A DNA stretch of 64,000 nt, taken from positions 849,098 to 913,097 of the forward strand of contig OX621164.1 of assembly GCA_951640195.1 (NCBI GenBank), in the 5' to 3' direction. This document shows, piece by piece, positions 1-10,700 of this stretch; positions within the stretch are counted from its first letter, which is position 1, and each line of letters begins with the position of its first letter. This stretch comes from Porpolomopsis calyptriformis. Taxonomy: Eukaryota > Basidiomycota > Agaricomycetes > Agaricales > Hygrophoraceae. The position numbers and the translations under genes were made by a program. The notes beneath the pieces were generated by a model. That model searched no databases and was not told the DNA's origin. It saw only the letters and a program-made list of their open reading frames with translations.

Positions 1-2
1 TC

Positions 3-1325
3 ATCTCATCTGGTCCAGAGAGCTCCCCGCATCTGCCATTAGCCCAAGTCACCCATGCTTCAGCCCCTACCAAAAAGTCCGTCAAGTTCAGGGATGTCCC
101 TGACCATTGACCCTGTGAAGAGGACCAGTTTGATGGAAGTTCCGAGCCTTCCAAATCTGATGTATCAACATCCAAAAAAAAGGTTCCAACACTGTCTTCC
201 AAGCAAAAAGGCCAAGCGATAAAGTCTACCAGAATGAAGGCAAAATTGATGTCCATTGTTGAAGACAGCAATGAAGACCCGGCAACACTGGAAACGAGGG
301 ACAGTGAGCCTTCAAATGCCAGAGGGGTAGTGAAGGCTAAGAGGAAAGCCAAGAACACGATAGGGAGCAGCAGGGCCAAAGTAGCGAAGGTCCTTCACGA
401 CAGCTCATCGGATCGAGGTTGGTTTTCCTCATCTTATATTTCCCCCCTCTATTTAGATGATTTATTTGCAGGTAGTTCTACATTAGTTGAAGAGCGTCCC
501 AAGCACAAACCGACAGCCCACCCTACTCAGCGGGGCGTCACTACCGCCACCCAATCGGATACCCCCAATGTTTCCACCACATCGTCAGATTTATCTAGTA
601 TTGTCGATTCAGCCACTCCTGCCCATTCCCTGTTAAACCCCCAGCCAGAAGCCGACATTTCCGCCTCCCCACCTCATAAGATAGCCACCGACGTTACCCC
701 CACTGCCACTATCCCTCCAAACAGTACTACAGACTCCCGCATTCGGACGGCCCAACCGGAGTCAAAATCAGATGCAAACGATCGTTCTATGGGAAATATC
801 GTGTCCCAGAACCCCCCAGCATCTGCGATAGAGGATCCATCCATCAATGCCCAGTTCCTGTGCTATCAAGGCTATGGTCCTGCACACGACGGACGTGGGG
901 ACCAATTCCACGGAAACCCCTATTATATCCCTCCTGAGAGTTACAGTTATTGGGGTCAGTATCCGCTGCCGCATCCCCCACCCTATGGCTACAACTATTA
1001 TGAGCAATACAGGCAGCCGATGAACACCGAGTCCAGTGGACATCCCCCGCCTGATAGCCGCCTGCACCCACCCAGTGACTACTGTGGCCCAGGGATACCT
1101 GGTGACCATTGCAGCTGGTATGGTCCTCCCGGGAGGTATATGGATGTTTGCACACCACTACTGCACTGCTCCCCGCTCCCCAATTTACTATTGCCGATCC
1201 TCCCAGAGGCTCAACCTCTCCCTCCTAACCCTGCAGAATCTTCTCACTCTCCACTTCCCTATCCTCAGTTGCCTATTCCCCCCCACGCGGATTCTGGAGG
1301 ACCATCAACAAATGCAGGGGTTTGA
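3..1325 (+). pseudogene. Unrecognised proline-rich ORF, probably transposon-linked, 5' end outside window
   Basis: I do not recognise a family. The frame is open from the window edge except for one TGA at 108-110, then runs from an ATG at 234 to a stop at 1325. A likely intron (GTTGG...TTGCAG, about 418-471) lies inside it. The N-terminal part is rich in Lys, Ser and Thr. The C-terminal third is rich in Pro and Tyr, with PPPYGYNYYEQYRQP-like composition. No transmembrane segment or catalytic motif is visible. About 240 bp downstream comes a purine-rich GGAGGGGACC tract followed by a TGTTA sequence, the usual layout just before a 3' LTR, so the ORF probably belongs to an LTR element. A low-complexity host gene is the alternative. 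Confidence 0.4.
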
Positions 1326-1683
1326 TTGTGTTCGGGTTTCAATGGCATTGTTTTGTTCTTCTTGGACATCTAATTCATACGTTCAGAGTGTATCAAGTAG
1401 GATATCTCTGAAATTGATTTGATTTTGGTTTCTATTGTTTATTGTGTGAACCTCTTGTAAGTTTATGAGCGCATGCTAAATGATATATTTCATGAAAATA
1501 AAAAAGTCTACAGAGGTTGGCGAGAGGTCCAACGGTACCTCCGACATCTATTTTGGAGGGGACCAGCTGTTAGATATTCCTAATCTGGATTTGGGAGGAA
1601 ATCCTCAGCCAAGAGGTAGCCTATTAGGTGTATTTCCCATCACATAAGAAACCCACCTAATAGGCTTTGGCACATGATCCAAA
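1326..1683 (+). other. Non-coding end of the first element: purine tract, LTR-like start and hairpin
   Basis: No ORF is supported here. The stretch is AT-rich up to about 1510, then has a purine-rich GGAGGGGACC block (about 1555-1564) followed by TGTTAGATATTCC (from 1569), which looks like a polypurine tract and the first bases of an LTR. It ends abruptly at about 1683, where element Z coding sequence begins, so the LTR, if real, is truncated. Confidence 0.35.
1618..1666. repeat. Perfect 13-bp inverted repeat (hairpin)
   Basis: AGCCTATTAGGTG (1618-1630) is repeated in reverse complement as CACCTAATAGGCT (1654-1666), with a 23-nt loop. It lies inside the putative truncated LTR, a few bases before the junction with element Z. 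It could be an LTR regulatory hairpin or the scar of a small inverted-repeat insertion. Confidence 0.7.
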
Positions 1684-2190
1684 GTGCTGCCTAAGGTGGA
1701 TTTAAAGTGCATTCCAGCCCCTGATTTCAAAATAGGAACTCAAGCCTTTGTAAAGGCCAAGTTTTTCCGAACTACCAGACCCTCCAAGAAACTCTCAGAG
1801 AAGAACTTAGGTCCTTTCGAGGTTATTGCCCAAGTTGGAACCCATTCCTATACTCTCCATTTGCCTAGTTCCATGAAAGCTATCCATCCTGTCTTTCATG
1901 TATCACAGTTGGAATCAGCCTCACCAAATACGATTCCAAACCAAGTACAACCTCCGCCTCCTCCGGTAATCATAGATGGAGAACCAGAGTTCGAGATCTC
2001 TGAAATCCTAGACTCAAAAATTGATAATAGGCATCGCTTATGCAAATTATTGTATTTGGTTCGTTGGGAAGGCTATGAAGGTACTGACGAAGAAACTTCA
2101 TGGATCCTTGCTACTGAGCTAGGACATGCTTCGGAACTCATCTCAGAGTTCCACTCTGCTTATCTGGAGAAACCTGGACCTGACTATTGA
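1684..2190 (+). pseudogene. Gypsy (chromovirus) pol C-terminal fragment with chromodomain, element Z
   Basis: The 168-codon frame matches the end of a fungal Gypsy integrase. It has the GPFEVI-type module near residue 45, the HPVFHVSQL motif near residue 70, then a chromodomain (EFEISEILDS...LYLVRWEGYEGTDEETSW, about residues 100-145). The chromodomain normally steers integration to heterochromatin. Protease, RT, RNase H and the integrase core are missing because the element is cut at about 1684. Downstream follow an antisense accessory gene and the 3' LTR. Confidence 0.85.
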
Positions 2191-2334
2191 TTTCTTTCGC
2201 TCTTATTTATTTTTCTTCGATTCAAAAAAAATCATTATCTATTCCAAAGGGACTATTTCTATATCCCTTATGGGTAATTCCTCCTCCTCTGACATCTCTG
2301 ACTCCTCCAACTCCTCTGAACTTTCTCTACTTTC

Positions 2335-3019
2335 TCAACTGTCCTTATAATCCCCATCTAACAACTCCTCAGTCCTCTCCATGGACTCCCTCATTCTCTT
2401 CATCTCCATTCTCGTCTTCCTCATCTCCCCCTGAACTCCTTGCAACTCCTCCCTCAAATTCGCCATCTCCGATGACTCTGCATTTCCTCGTCGCCTCTTT
2501 CCTCCATGTTCCGGTTCCTCCATAGTACTCTGGACGCGTTTCCTTTTTACTGGTTCTTCCCCAACCCAGCATTTGGCCTTTACCTGTTGGTAGGCGGTAC
2601 AACTCCGGGCCTTCCCCTGTCCAGTCAGCCACATGCATTCTTCCGTGCTCCCTTTCCTGATGCAAGGCTCGCACAGAGCCCTCCTAAATGAATTCCAGTC
2701 AACTCCGGAATAAAGCAGATAAAAAAGAAATTACTTACAGCCTCCTGATCAAGGCCTCTTGCCCTGATCTTTCCTCTACCACCATCTCTGCCTGCTCCGC
2801 TGTTCGAGCCACCTCCTTCGCCCTCCTTGATGCCTCCCTTTTTGCAGCTTTGGCTGCCTTTCTGGCTACCTGTCATTCCTCTGCCAACTGATGCTCTTCC
2901 TCCGCCCTCTGGGCCTCCTCTGCTTGTTTCTCCACTTCCTCGCGCTCTCATTGTTCTTCGTTTTCAAGCAAGACTTGCAGCTGTGCAAGTTGGGCTTGGA
3001 TCTCATTGCGAGTAGGCAT
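2335..3019 (-). pseudogene. Antisense cysteine-cluster gene inside element Z (two exons, two stops)
   Basis: This gene runs opposite to Z's pol, between the pol stop and the 3' LTR. It begins MPTRNEIQAQLAQLQVLL at 3019, followed by a Glu/Lys/Arg-rich coiled coil. A 55-bp intron (2684-2738, GTAAGT...TTTAG) joins in frame to an exon with a cysteine cluster, CEPC-x8-C-x11-C-x2-Y-x6-C. The cluster resembles a degenerate Zn2Cys6 fold in which one Cys is now Tyr. A second coiled coil (MANLREELQGVQGEM) ends the protein at 2335. In-frame TGA codons at 2948-2950 and 2873-2875 break it. Function is unknown; similar ORFs accompany mushroom Gypsy elements. DNA or RNA binding is only an inference. Confidence 0.65.
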
Positions 3020-3189
3020 TGTTAATGAAGAAGAGTGATCCACTGGACCTTATTATATATGTTCTGATTTCAAACTCCGATGATTCTCCGAAATCTGCCA
3101 CATTCTGAAACTCTGATTCCTTGGTCATTACCAAATATGGTCAAGTTCAGTATACGGTCTCAAGGGCTCACCCTTTAAGAAGGAGATAC

Positions 3190-3445
3190 TGTTACATCCC
3201 AGTTCCGACAAACTCTGATGAATTCTGATGAACTCTGATTACTCTGACAGCTCCAAACACTCCGTACTTTTCACATGTTTCCTACTTATAACATCCTCTG
3301 TTGTCACTATGTCTCAGATATAATTAACTAGCAGGTATATAAGTACTGCATTTTTTCCCTATATCTGTAGACAGAATATTGACTAAGTCCCGTTGTTTAT
3401 CCAACTCCGATCTCCAAAATCAACTCCAAAACTTCAGACCTAACA
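3190..3445 (+). repeat. 3' LTR of element Z (256 bp)
   Basis: The LTR starts TGTTACATCCCAG directly after a purine tract (AAGAAGGAGATAC) and ends CCTAACA, giving matching TGTTA/TAACA termini. A TATA-like GTATATAAG sits near 3333. The sequence that follows belongs to the minus-strand element X1, so Z appears to have inserted into X1. The candidate target duplication TAATT (3446-3450) cannot be confirmed because the 5' LTR is not in the window. Confidence 0.8.
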
Positions 3446-4441
3446 TAATTCCCCTGTAGAGTGTGACTGTGGCTGTTCAGGATCGTGTAACTCTGTATCT
3501 GGAAATGTCCTGGGAGTGTCCTGCATGTCGTTGGAAGCTAGAATATCAGAGATAACTGAGATCGAAGTGGTAGATGATGAGGGGGAAGAAAACCCGAAAG
3601 TTGGCTGAGTTGTTTGAGGTACTGGAGGTGAGCTTGGAGGCAGGGAAATGATCAGGATGTGGTAGGGGATATCCGTGGGTGCTAGCGATTGAGTTTTGGG
3701 AGGTGCTAGAGTCCTAGAAAGAGCTTTGAAAAAATTGTCCATGAAAGAAGTCAAGTCACTTGATCAAGGAGTAATCGCAGGTTCAGGGAGTGTCCATTTC
3801 TGAGTCGTAGAGGTGTCTGGCACTCCGAATAGCTGTTGCGATCGGAACTGGAATGAAAATGAGGGGTAGAGAATGAATAGTGCAGCACTATAGATGTCAT
3901 CTAGGATATAGGGGTCATCTGGATAGTGGTCTGGAAGCTTTATCTGAAGGCGATTTGATATCTGTAAGCAGAGCGATGGCTGGAAGCCTCGAATGAAGGC
4001 ATGACTCTGTTCAGAAAGAGAAAGATGATGCTTGTTTACTAGAAAACACAAAATCTTGAGAAAACTGTGATAGTAGACACCAAGATCGACCTCGTTGGTG
4101 ATCTCTTTGGATTGTTGGAGTCCTATGAGTGACTCCAAAGCAGTGATCATAAATCGGGAGTCCTTGCTTGCCTCGGGGTAAAGTTGAAAAATAGCCACCA
4201 CAAAGTCTTGGTAGCTGAATCGTGAATCGAACTGAGGGACACCTTCCCATAGATCGAACATGTCTGTATCAAGGTAACGACAGGCATATTGCTTCTTTAA
4301 TTGCTCCAATCAAATGTGGCAACTGGAGAAGGGGGTGTCTAGATCTTGAAAGTAGGGGTACAGTTCAGTGGGATCCTGATGCCAGGAAAAAGATGGGGCG
4401 CTATCGTGGCCTCTGAAAGGCATAAGTGGCACAGCATCCAT
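3446..4441 (-). pseudogene. Gypsy gag remnant, element X1
   Basis: Read from an ATG at 4441, this is the gag type common in mushroom Gypsy elements: a short acidic N-terminus, ELYPYFQDLDTPF, then CRYLDTDMFDLWEGVPQF, AFIRGFQPSLCLQISNRLQI and KLPDHYPDDPY. Two in-frame stops break it (4310-4312, and 3764-3766 just after the capsid-like domain). It is cut at 3446 by the 3' LTR of Z. It would have formed the particle shell and packaged RNA. Similar wording in X2 (18148-18435) shows both belong to one family. Confidence 0.8.
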
Positions 4442-4557
4442 ACTGTGAACACAAAAAGAATGGCTAGAAACAAGTAGAAACTGGGGGAGAAGATAATAGG
4501 GGTGATAGACAAAAAGGGGGATAGACAAAGGGGGCAGTATCCACGAAAGCTCAAGGC

Positions 4558-4575
4558 CCCTCGCAGTGGGCTCCA
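4558..4575 (-). promoter_or_regulatory. Candidate tRNA primer-binding site, element X1
   Basis: On the minus strand this 18-mer starts TGGAGCCCACTGCGAGGG, three bases after the LTR end. The same 18 bases lie at 18601-18618 in X2, also three bases from an LTR end. A TGG start is expected of a site complementary to a tRNA 3' CCA end. The tRNA was not identified. Confidence 0.6.
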
Positions 4576-4578
4576 GAA

Positions 4579-5151
4579 TGATGCAATGTGGAGCCATCTG
4601 AGCTCTGGGATCTGCCCCGAGAGATGATGGGAGGCACAATAGAAAGGAGCTATCAAAGAAATTGTAAAAATAGAAGAAATAGAAGAAATCAGAAAATCGG
4701 AGCACTCTCTAGAGTGCTAGAGGTGGTCGAAGAGGCTCAAACATGAAGGAATGGACGTGGGACGACGGAATCTATCTTCCTTCTCTATGATACAAACATA
4801 TCTACAAGTAAATATATCTGTGAAAACAAAGATCCCTTTATCTGCTATGTAGTAAAGGGATGAGACTTCTGAACGAAGCCACCAGTGAAAGGGTCAATGG
4901 AAACGATGAAGATCTACACAATGGATGTCTGGCTATCAGATGCATCCTTTGATATGAGCTGCGATCGTGAATCGAAGGATTGGAGAATTCGAAGAAATTC
5001 GCAGAAATCCAAAGAATTCGGAGATAAATTGCTGGACAGGAAGCTGAATCGCGTAGTCGGGGACATCGTAGCAGTGTAGTAGACGTCTGGGGGAACATGT
5101 AGATATATGACACATGTACTCCAGAGCTCAGGGGACCAAGGGGTCATATCA
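4579..5151 (-). repeat. 5' LTR of element X1 (573 bp)
   Basis: On the minus strand it starts TGATATGACCCC and ends TGCATCA. The X2 copy starts TGATACAACCCC and ends CGTATCA, so the family has TGATA..TATCA ends. Its right edge abuts gene G and its left edge the primer-binding site and gag leader. The X1 and X2 LTRs are clearly related but diverged. Confidence 0.65.
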
Positions 5152-5177
5152 CTGCATACCACAACACCAAGAAAACC

Positions 5178-5774
5178 ATGTCAAGCCATTCAAGAATGAT
5201 GAAGAACATCATTACCATCGTGAAGCAGAAGATCAGTGACCAGATGAAGTCGCTTCCAGACAGTGTTGCCGAACCTGAAGATTACAAGATCTGGGGGCAA
5301 TAATTTTGCAAGTTGCTAGTAAGTCTCGTGTTTTTAATCCTTTTTCTTCACTAATCCATCTTTTTAGATCACATATAATCGGGTCATGAAGGCCCTTAAA
5401 GAAACATCAATGGACGATGAGGTCGTCGCATAGCAAAAGGAGGCCTGCGAGACTTTCGACATCTTCAAGGAACAAGGGTGGTTGGATTGGGAAGGGGAGA
5501 TGCTAATGCCAAGGCTAGCAGAGGTGGTGCATCGGGAGGTTGAGGAGAAAGCGGAGGTGGAGAGGGTAGAGCAAGAGCGAAGGGCAGAAGAGGAATGTGA
5601 GGTGAGGGAGAGGGCGGAGGTGGAATGAGTCGAGCAAGAGGTGCGCAAAGAATGAGAGCAGGTGGAATGCAAGGAACGAGAGAAGCGAGAGGAGTGGGAG
5701 CAGGTTGAGAGGTCAGAATGAGAGGAGCAAGAGAAATGGGAATGAGAGGAACAGGAGGCACGGGATGTGGAGGA
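5178..5774 (+). pseudogene. Gene G, 5' part: coiled-coil protein interrupted by Gypsy W
   Basis: Exon 1 starts at ATG 5178 (MSSHSRMMKNIITIVKQKIS) and a 49-bp intron (5319-5367, GTAAGT...TTTTTAG) leads in frame into ITYNRVMKALKET. A long Glu/Arg-rich heptad-like region follows (EEKAEVERVEQERRAEEE). Six in-frame stops are seen, mostly GAA-TGA-GAG or GCA-TAG-CAA, each one C-to-T change from CGA or CAG. The frame reaches GTG-GAG-GA at 5774, where W is inserted, and resumes in the same phase at 12677. I do not know its function. It is probably a transposon-associated gene. Confidence 0.6.
5770..5774. other. Target-site duplication GAGGA, left copy
   Basis: GAGGA directly precedes the 5' LTR and is repeated exactly at 12672-12676 after the 3' LTR. 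This proves that 5775-12671 entered as one unit. Confidence 0.95.
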
Positions 5775-6174
5775 TGTCACGGTCAGAATTTTCTTTTCTT
5801 TTCTTTATCTAATCACATGTAAACCTATCTCTTATCTTGGGATTCCTCATACTTGTTGATGGGATTCCCCATTGCCTTTCTCCGGGATTCCCCACTACTC
5901 TACCTATATGCGGACACCTTTCATTTCCGTTCTTGTTTCAACCCCTTTATGATTCGTCATTGATCACGATGACTCATTCTTATCTCTACCTCATGTTATG
6001 TCGCACTGACTCACACAGATAAGTAGTCAGTATATAAAGGGTGCTTCTGTACGTATCAGACCTTAAGTCTGATTCCTCGTTAGCTACTCATAACAAGGAC
6101 TTGGAACCATACCCTATATCTCTTGGGACAGAACACCCGAAGTAAAACGCATTCCGAACAACCAGTTTATAACA
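5775..6174 (+). repeat. 5' LTR of element W (400 bp)
   Basis: It starts TGTCACGGTCAG and ends TTTATAACA. TATATAAAGG at 6031-6040 is the promoter TATA box, and the predicted RNA start about 30 bp on coincides with the 11-mer used for self-priming. Compared by eye with the 3' LTR it differs at ten positions, all CpG-type transitions. Confidence 0.95.
6031..6040 (+). promoter_or_regulatory. TATA box of the W LTR promoter
   Basis: TATATAAAGG lies 34 bp upstream of AAGTCTGATTC (6065-6075), a normal spacing for a transcription start. The same box is in the 3' LTR at 12528-12537. Confidence 0.7.
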
Positions 6175-6175
6175 A

Positions 6176-6186
6176 GAATCAGACTT
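6176..6186 (+). promoter_or_regulatory. Self-complementary primer-binding site of W
   Basis: GAATCAGACTT begins one base after the 5' LTR. It is the exact reverse complement of AAGTCTGATTC at 6065-6075, where the mRNA is predicted to begin. The yeast element Tf1 primes reverse transcription from the first 11 nt of its own mRNA in this way. There is no TGG start, so ordinary tRNA priming is unlikely. Confidence 0.8.
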
Positions 6187-6238
6187 CCTTCTGGTTCTCT
6201 CCCACTTGCTTATCCAAACACTCTCATCACTGTGATCA

Positions 6239-7780
6239 TTGACATCACCTCTTTGTCTCTTACCCACTTCCATCCTGGCTTCTACCAACAACTCAGACAT
6301 TGAAGAACAATATGAGGACCCTCTCTCAAGATCGACCTTTTCAGCTACAATTCGAGATCAAGAACCATCCTTTTCTTCAGCTCTCGAAGAAACATTAGCT
6401 ACTCCCACCCCTGCTCCTGCCCCTCTAGGACCACGAACTCGATCAAGAACAAGAGGACTCTTCTCTTCATCTTCAGCCCCAACAACAAGACCAGTTCATC
6501 AACGAACTGCTACTCCCCCAGGACGATATGGTTCTCTCTATTCCCAACTTTCTTCTGCGACACCAACACCAACACCAACAGCTCCAACAACTCCACAACA
6601 GCCGACATCCACCAACATGTCAGGAACGTCTACCAATGCCCCCACCAACCCCCTTGCCATTGACATCACGACCTTGATGGCTACTGTTTGTCAACTTGAG
6701 CAAACCATCGCTCAACAACAACAGCTGATTACCCAGCTCTAGCAACAACAACAACAACCTCAGCCTCCTCAACCCCCTCAACCACCTCAACAACCTCCCT
6801 TGCCTCAACAACCCGCTCCCCCTTCCATCAAGATTGCCAAACCCGATGAATACGACAGGTCTGCAGCCAAATGTCTCAATTTTATTCAGGCTTGTCGTCT
6901 AGTCCTTGATGACAGTCAATGGTCCGACAGACAAAAGATCACCTACGTCTTGTCATTCATGAAGATCAGTGTCGCCCAATCATGGGCTCGACAGCAGACT
7001 CAAGAATTCAAACGTACGCTATGGGTTGGAGCCAACTACGAGGATTTTATGGAGGAGCTCGAGGAATGTTTTGGAGACGTTGATGCAAGAGTGACAGCAC
7101 AGGTCAAGATTCAAAAGGTAACCCAAGGACTTTCTACTGTGGACAATTATAATGTACGATTCAGAGCTCTCACAGATGAAACTGGTTTCAACGATGATGC
7201 GCTCAAAGTTTTCTACCAGAACGGCCTCAATCCCGGAATTCTCGAAAAAATCTATGCCCTTGATCCCATCCCTGCCACCCTCAATGCTTGGAAACGAAAA
7301 GCTTCCATCTTCGATCGACAATGTCTCGAACTCGCACTTGAGCGTCGTGCCGCTCCCCAGAGTAACTACTACACTCCCAGGGAGACCGTGGCTCAAACGA
7401 TGACCCGAACTCCCTCCTCTGCTCCTGTCAAACAGGAAACAACTTCCTCATCATCAATATCGCGCATTCCGCGAGGCAACTGCTATCGCTGCGGAGAGCC
7501 AGGTCATTAGGTGAACAAGTGTCCAAATTCCCCTCTCGCCTCTTCTTCGTCAGCATGCCCATCGAGTAGTGCCCCTGCTGGACAACGACGAGGAAGACCA
7601 ACCACAGGGCGAGGTCGAGGTCGAAACATTCGAGGTATCGAGACGGAACGAGTCGACGAAGTGGTTTCCCCAGCTATTACAGAGGAAACTATTCGAGTGG
7701 TGGACAACTGCGGGATCGATCACTGGCCGAAAGAGAGAAAAGCTCAGCTTGTCAAGGAACTGAAAGAACAGGGTTTTTAG
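6239..7780 (+). pseudogene. gag of element W
   Basis: The N-terminal third is low-complexity (Ser/Thr/Pro, then poly-Gln). It is followed by a retrotransposon gag capsid domain (IKIAKPDEYDR, VLSFMKISVAQSWARQ, TGFNDDALKVFYQNGLNP) and a CCHC zinc knuckle (CYRCGEPGH..NKC) with an Arg/Gly-rich tail. Two TAG stops break it: 6740-6742 (CAG to TAG in the Gln run) and 7508-7510 inside the knuckle (TGG to TAG). No ATG is found near the 5' end of the frame; the first codon of the open stretch is TTG at 6239, so the start is uncertain. The frame ends TAG at 7778-7780, exactly after the slippery heptamer. Confidence 0.85.
7771..7780 (+). other. Programmed -1 frameshift site (gag-pol)
   Basis: The gag frame reads CAG GGT TTT TAG. 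G-GGT-TTT is a canonical X-XXY-YYZ slippery heptamer (GGGUUUU), and the next codon is the gag stop. Slipping back one base gives GGG TTT TTA GGG TGT, which is the pol frame that continues through protease and RT. I did not test for a downstream pseudoknot. Confidence 0.75.
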
Positions 7781-10700
7781 GGTGTCCGAATGCTTTGCCT
7801 ACCATTACGGACATATCTACTCAAGAATGTACCACCACCCCATGCAATCTATTTTGAATTCTTGGTACTCTTGAAGAAGGCAATCTCGGACTCATTTTGG
7901 ATGTTTGGATTGAAGCTACCAACACTGGTCGACATGTTCCAGCCACTGCTCTGGTTGATAGTGGAGCCTCTGGAAATTTCGTGGACGAATCCTTCGTAAC
8001 TTGCCACAATTTTACTCTAACACGATTGGAAACCCCAATCCCCATATGGAATGCCGATGGATCTGAAAACCGAGGTGGACCCATCGAGAACGATATTGAT
8101 ATTTGGTTAGAGGCTCCCGGAGGACACAATGAACGGATCCGATTGGAAGTAACTGATCTCGGATCTAAGATGGATATTATCCTCGGCTTCCCATGGCTCA
8201 AAAAGCACAACCCCAACATTGATTGGAAAGAGGCAACACTGGCTCTGGATAGCAAAGATTTCCCTCTTCCACGATGGATAGTGAATGATGCGGAGTCACC
8301 GGGAATGGAATCGGTCACGCTGGCCATGAATCGACGTGTATCGAAGTCAGATGAATCCCGAGCCAGCACGGTGGAAGAAGATATGCGAAAGTTTGTACTG
8401 GAGGTATACTGGAAAGACTACTCTAGTGTCTTTGCCAAAGAATCCTTCGACCGCCTTCCACCACATTCAGAATTCGACCACGCTATAGAACTGGATGAAA
8501 CTTTTAGACCAGTCAAGGGCGCAAAATACGCAATGTCCCCTCTCGAAATGGATCACTTACACAAGTTCATCAATGAAAACCTGTCTACTGGACGAATACG
8601 AACTTCCAAGTTGAAACAAGTCTCCCTGTTCTTCTTTGGAAAGAAAGCCGAAGAAGTGAATGCTAAAGGTAAGAATGCTGGCTTACGCCCTATTGAAGAC
8701 TATCGCTACCTTAACGAACACATGGTCCCTGACCACTATCCCCTTCCCCTTCTTCACCAAATACTCCAACGACCCAAGCTCTTAACAGCATCTCTATTCA
8801 CGGTCATGGATATCCAATGGGGATTCAACAATGTCAGGATTAAGGAAGGCGACGAATGGAAAGCTGCTTTCATTACTGAAGCAGGCGCCTTCGAGCCCAC
8901 CATTATGTTCTTTGGTTTGCGGAACTCACCAGCCACCTTTCAACGGATGATTGACACAAGATTCAAAGAAGTCCTAGACTCTGGAAATGTTTTCATTTAT
9001 ATCGATGACGTGCTTGTTTGTGGAGACAATTTACAGGAATTGCGACATTGGACCTTCAAGACTCTGAATATCATAAAGAAATATGGACTCTCATGCAAAC
9101 CCGTCAAATGCCAGTTTGAGAAGGAAGAAGTCATTTACCTTGGAGTCATCCTATCCAAAGGACGAATCACCACCAATCCGAAGAAGGTCGATGCTATCAT
9201 GTCTTGGCCTATTCCAGAAACGATGAAACAACTCCAATCCTTCTTGGGCAGTGCGAACTTTTGGCGAAGATATATCAAGGGTTTCTCCAAAGTCGCTACC
9301 CCTCTCTACAAACTCTTGCACAATGAAACTGTGTGGGAATGGACTCCTCGGAGACAAGAGGCTTTCGACACCATCAAGTCCCTCTTAACGAATGCACCCG
9401 TTCTTCATATTCCTGATCGCGATCTCCCTTATTGTCTAGAAACTGATACCTCTGTCATTGGGATCGCAGGAATACTCTCCCAGCTTCATAACGGACACTG
9501 GAAACCTGTTGGCTATCATTCAAGATCTACTTCTCCTGCCAAAAAGAACTACCCAACCCACGATCTAGAGCTCCTGGCGATCATTGACTCTTTCAAACAA
9601 TGGTGCCACCTCCTTGAAGGAGCGAGACATGACATTCTCATTAGGATGGACAGTTTGGCTTTACAATATTTCTCCAAGAATCTTCGCTTATCGAATCGCC
9701 AAACTCATTGGTCTGAATATCTGTCCAGATTTGGGTTCAAAATTGAATACGTTCCAGGTAGGAAGAACAAGGCCGATGGCTTATCCAGGCACCCAGATTA
9801 CTTGCCCGATGTCAAAGCCGACGTGGAGAACGAAGTTCTGATAGCGCGCGACCGATGGGTAAATTCAATTGTCAAATTGTCAAATTCAAGCCTTCTCTCT
9901 AGATTACGCTTCAAAATTCCACTCCCGCAGAAAATCCAAGATAAACTCGAGGATGCCTCACTTGCTTGGACCCAAGCTGATGGGCTTGTACGCAATGTTG
10001 AAGGTCGGATAGTGGTGCCGGAGGAAGTATCTCTGCGCACAGACATTATACGACTGTCCCACGCCTACCCCCACGCTGGCCACCCTAGTATTGAGAAGAC
10101 GAAGGAACTCATCCTTCGTAACTTTATTTGGGATGGTGCCTCACAAGACATCACCAACTACGTTCGATCCTGCCCCGCTTGTCAACAAAACAAGAACTTC
10201 CCCTCGAAGCCGTCAGGACTACTCCAACCAATACCCCCCTCTACGGAACCATGGAAGGAAATCACCATCGATCTCATTGTCGAACTTCCCAAGTCACAAG
10301 GCTACGATGCTGTAATGGTCATTGTCAATCGCTTCACTAAACGTGCTCACTTCATTCCGACAACTTCCAATCTTTCATCAGAAGGTGCTGTGAAACTCTT
10401 TCAGAATCACGTCTGGAAACATCATGGATGGCCCCAAAAGGTTATATCCGATTGTGGAGTGCAATTTGTGTCCAAATTCACAGAAGCTCTTAATAACTCC
10501 TTAGGAATCATCTCCAGTCTCTCCACTGCATATCATCCCCAAACAGATGGTCAAACGGAACATACCAATCAAGAACTCGAGGTTTACTTACGTTTCTATA
10601 CCAACTTTATGCAAGATGACTGGTCAGAATGGCTCGCTTCTGTGGAATTTGCCTACAACAATCAGTAACACTCTGCAACTTCACAATCACCATTCTATAT

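Noticed and set aside
5364..5780. Ser/Thr/Cys-rich antisense open frame on the minus strand
   Set aside because: It is the low-complexity shadow of the Glu/Arg-rich coiled coil of gene G.
6740..6742. TAG in the W gag as a programmed readthrough codon
   Set aside because: It lies in a Gln run and is one transition from CAG, like the other decay-type stops; the gag-pol switch is already explained by the slippery site.
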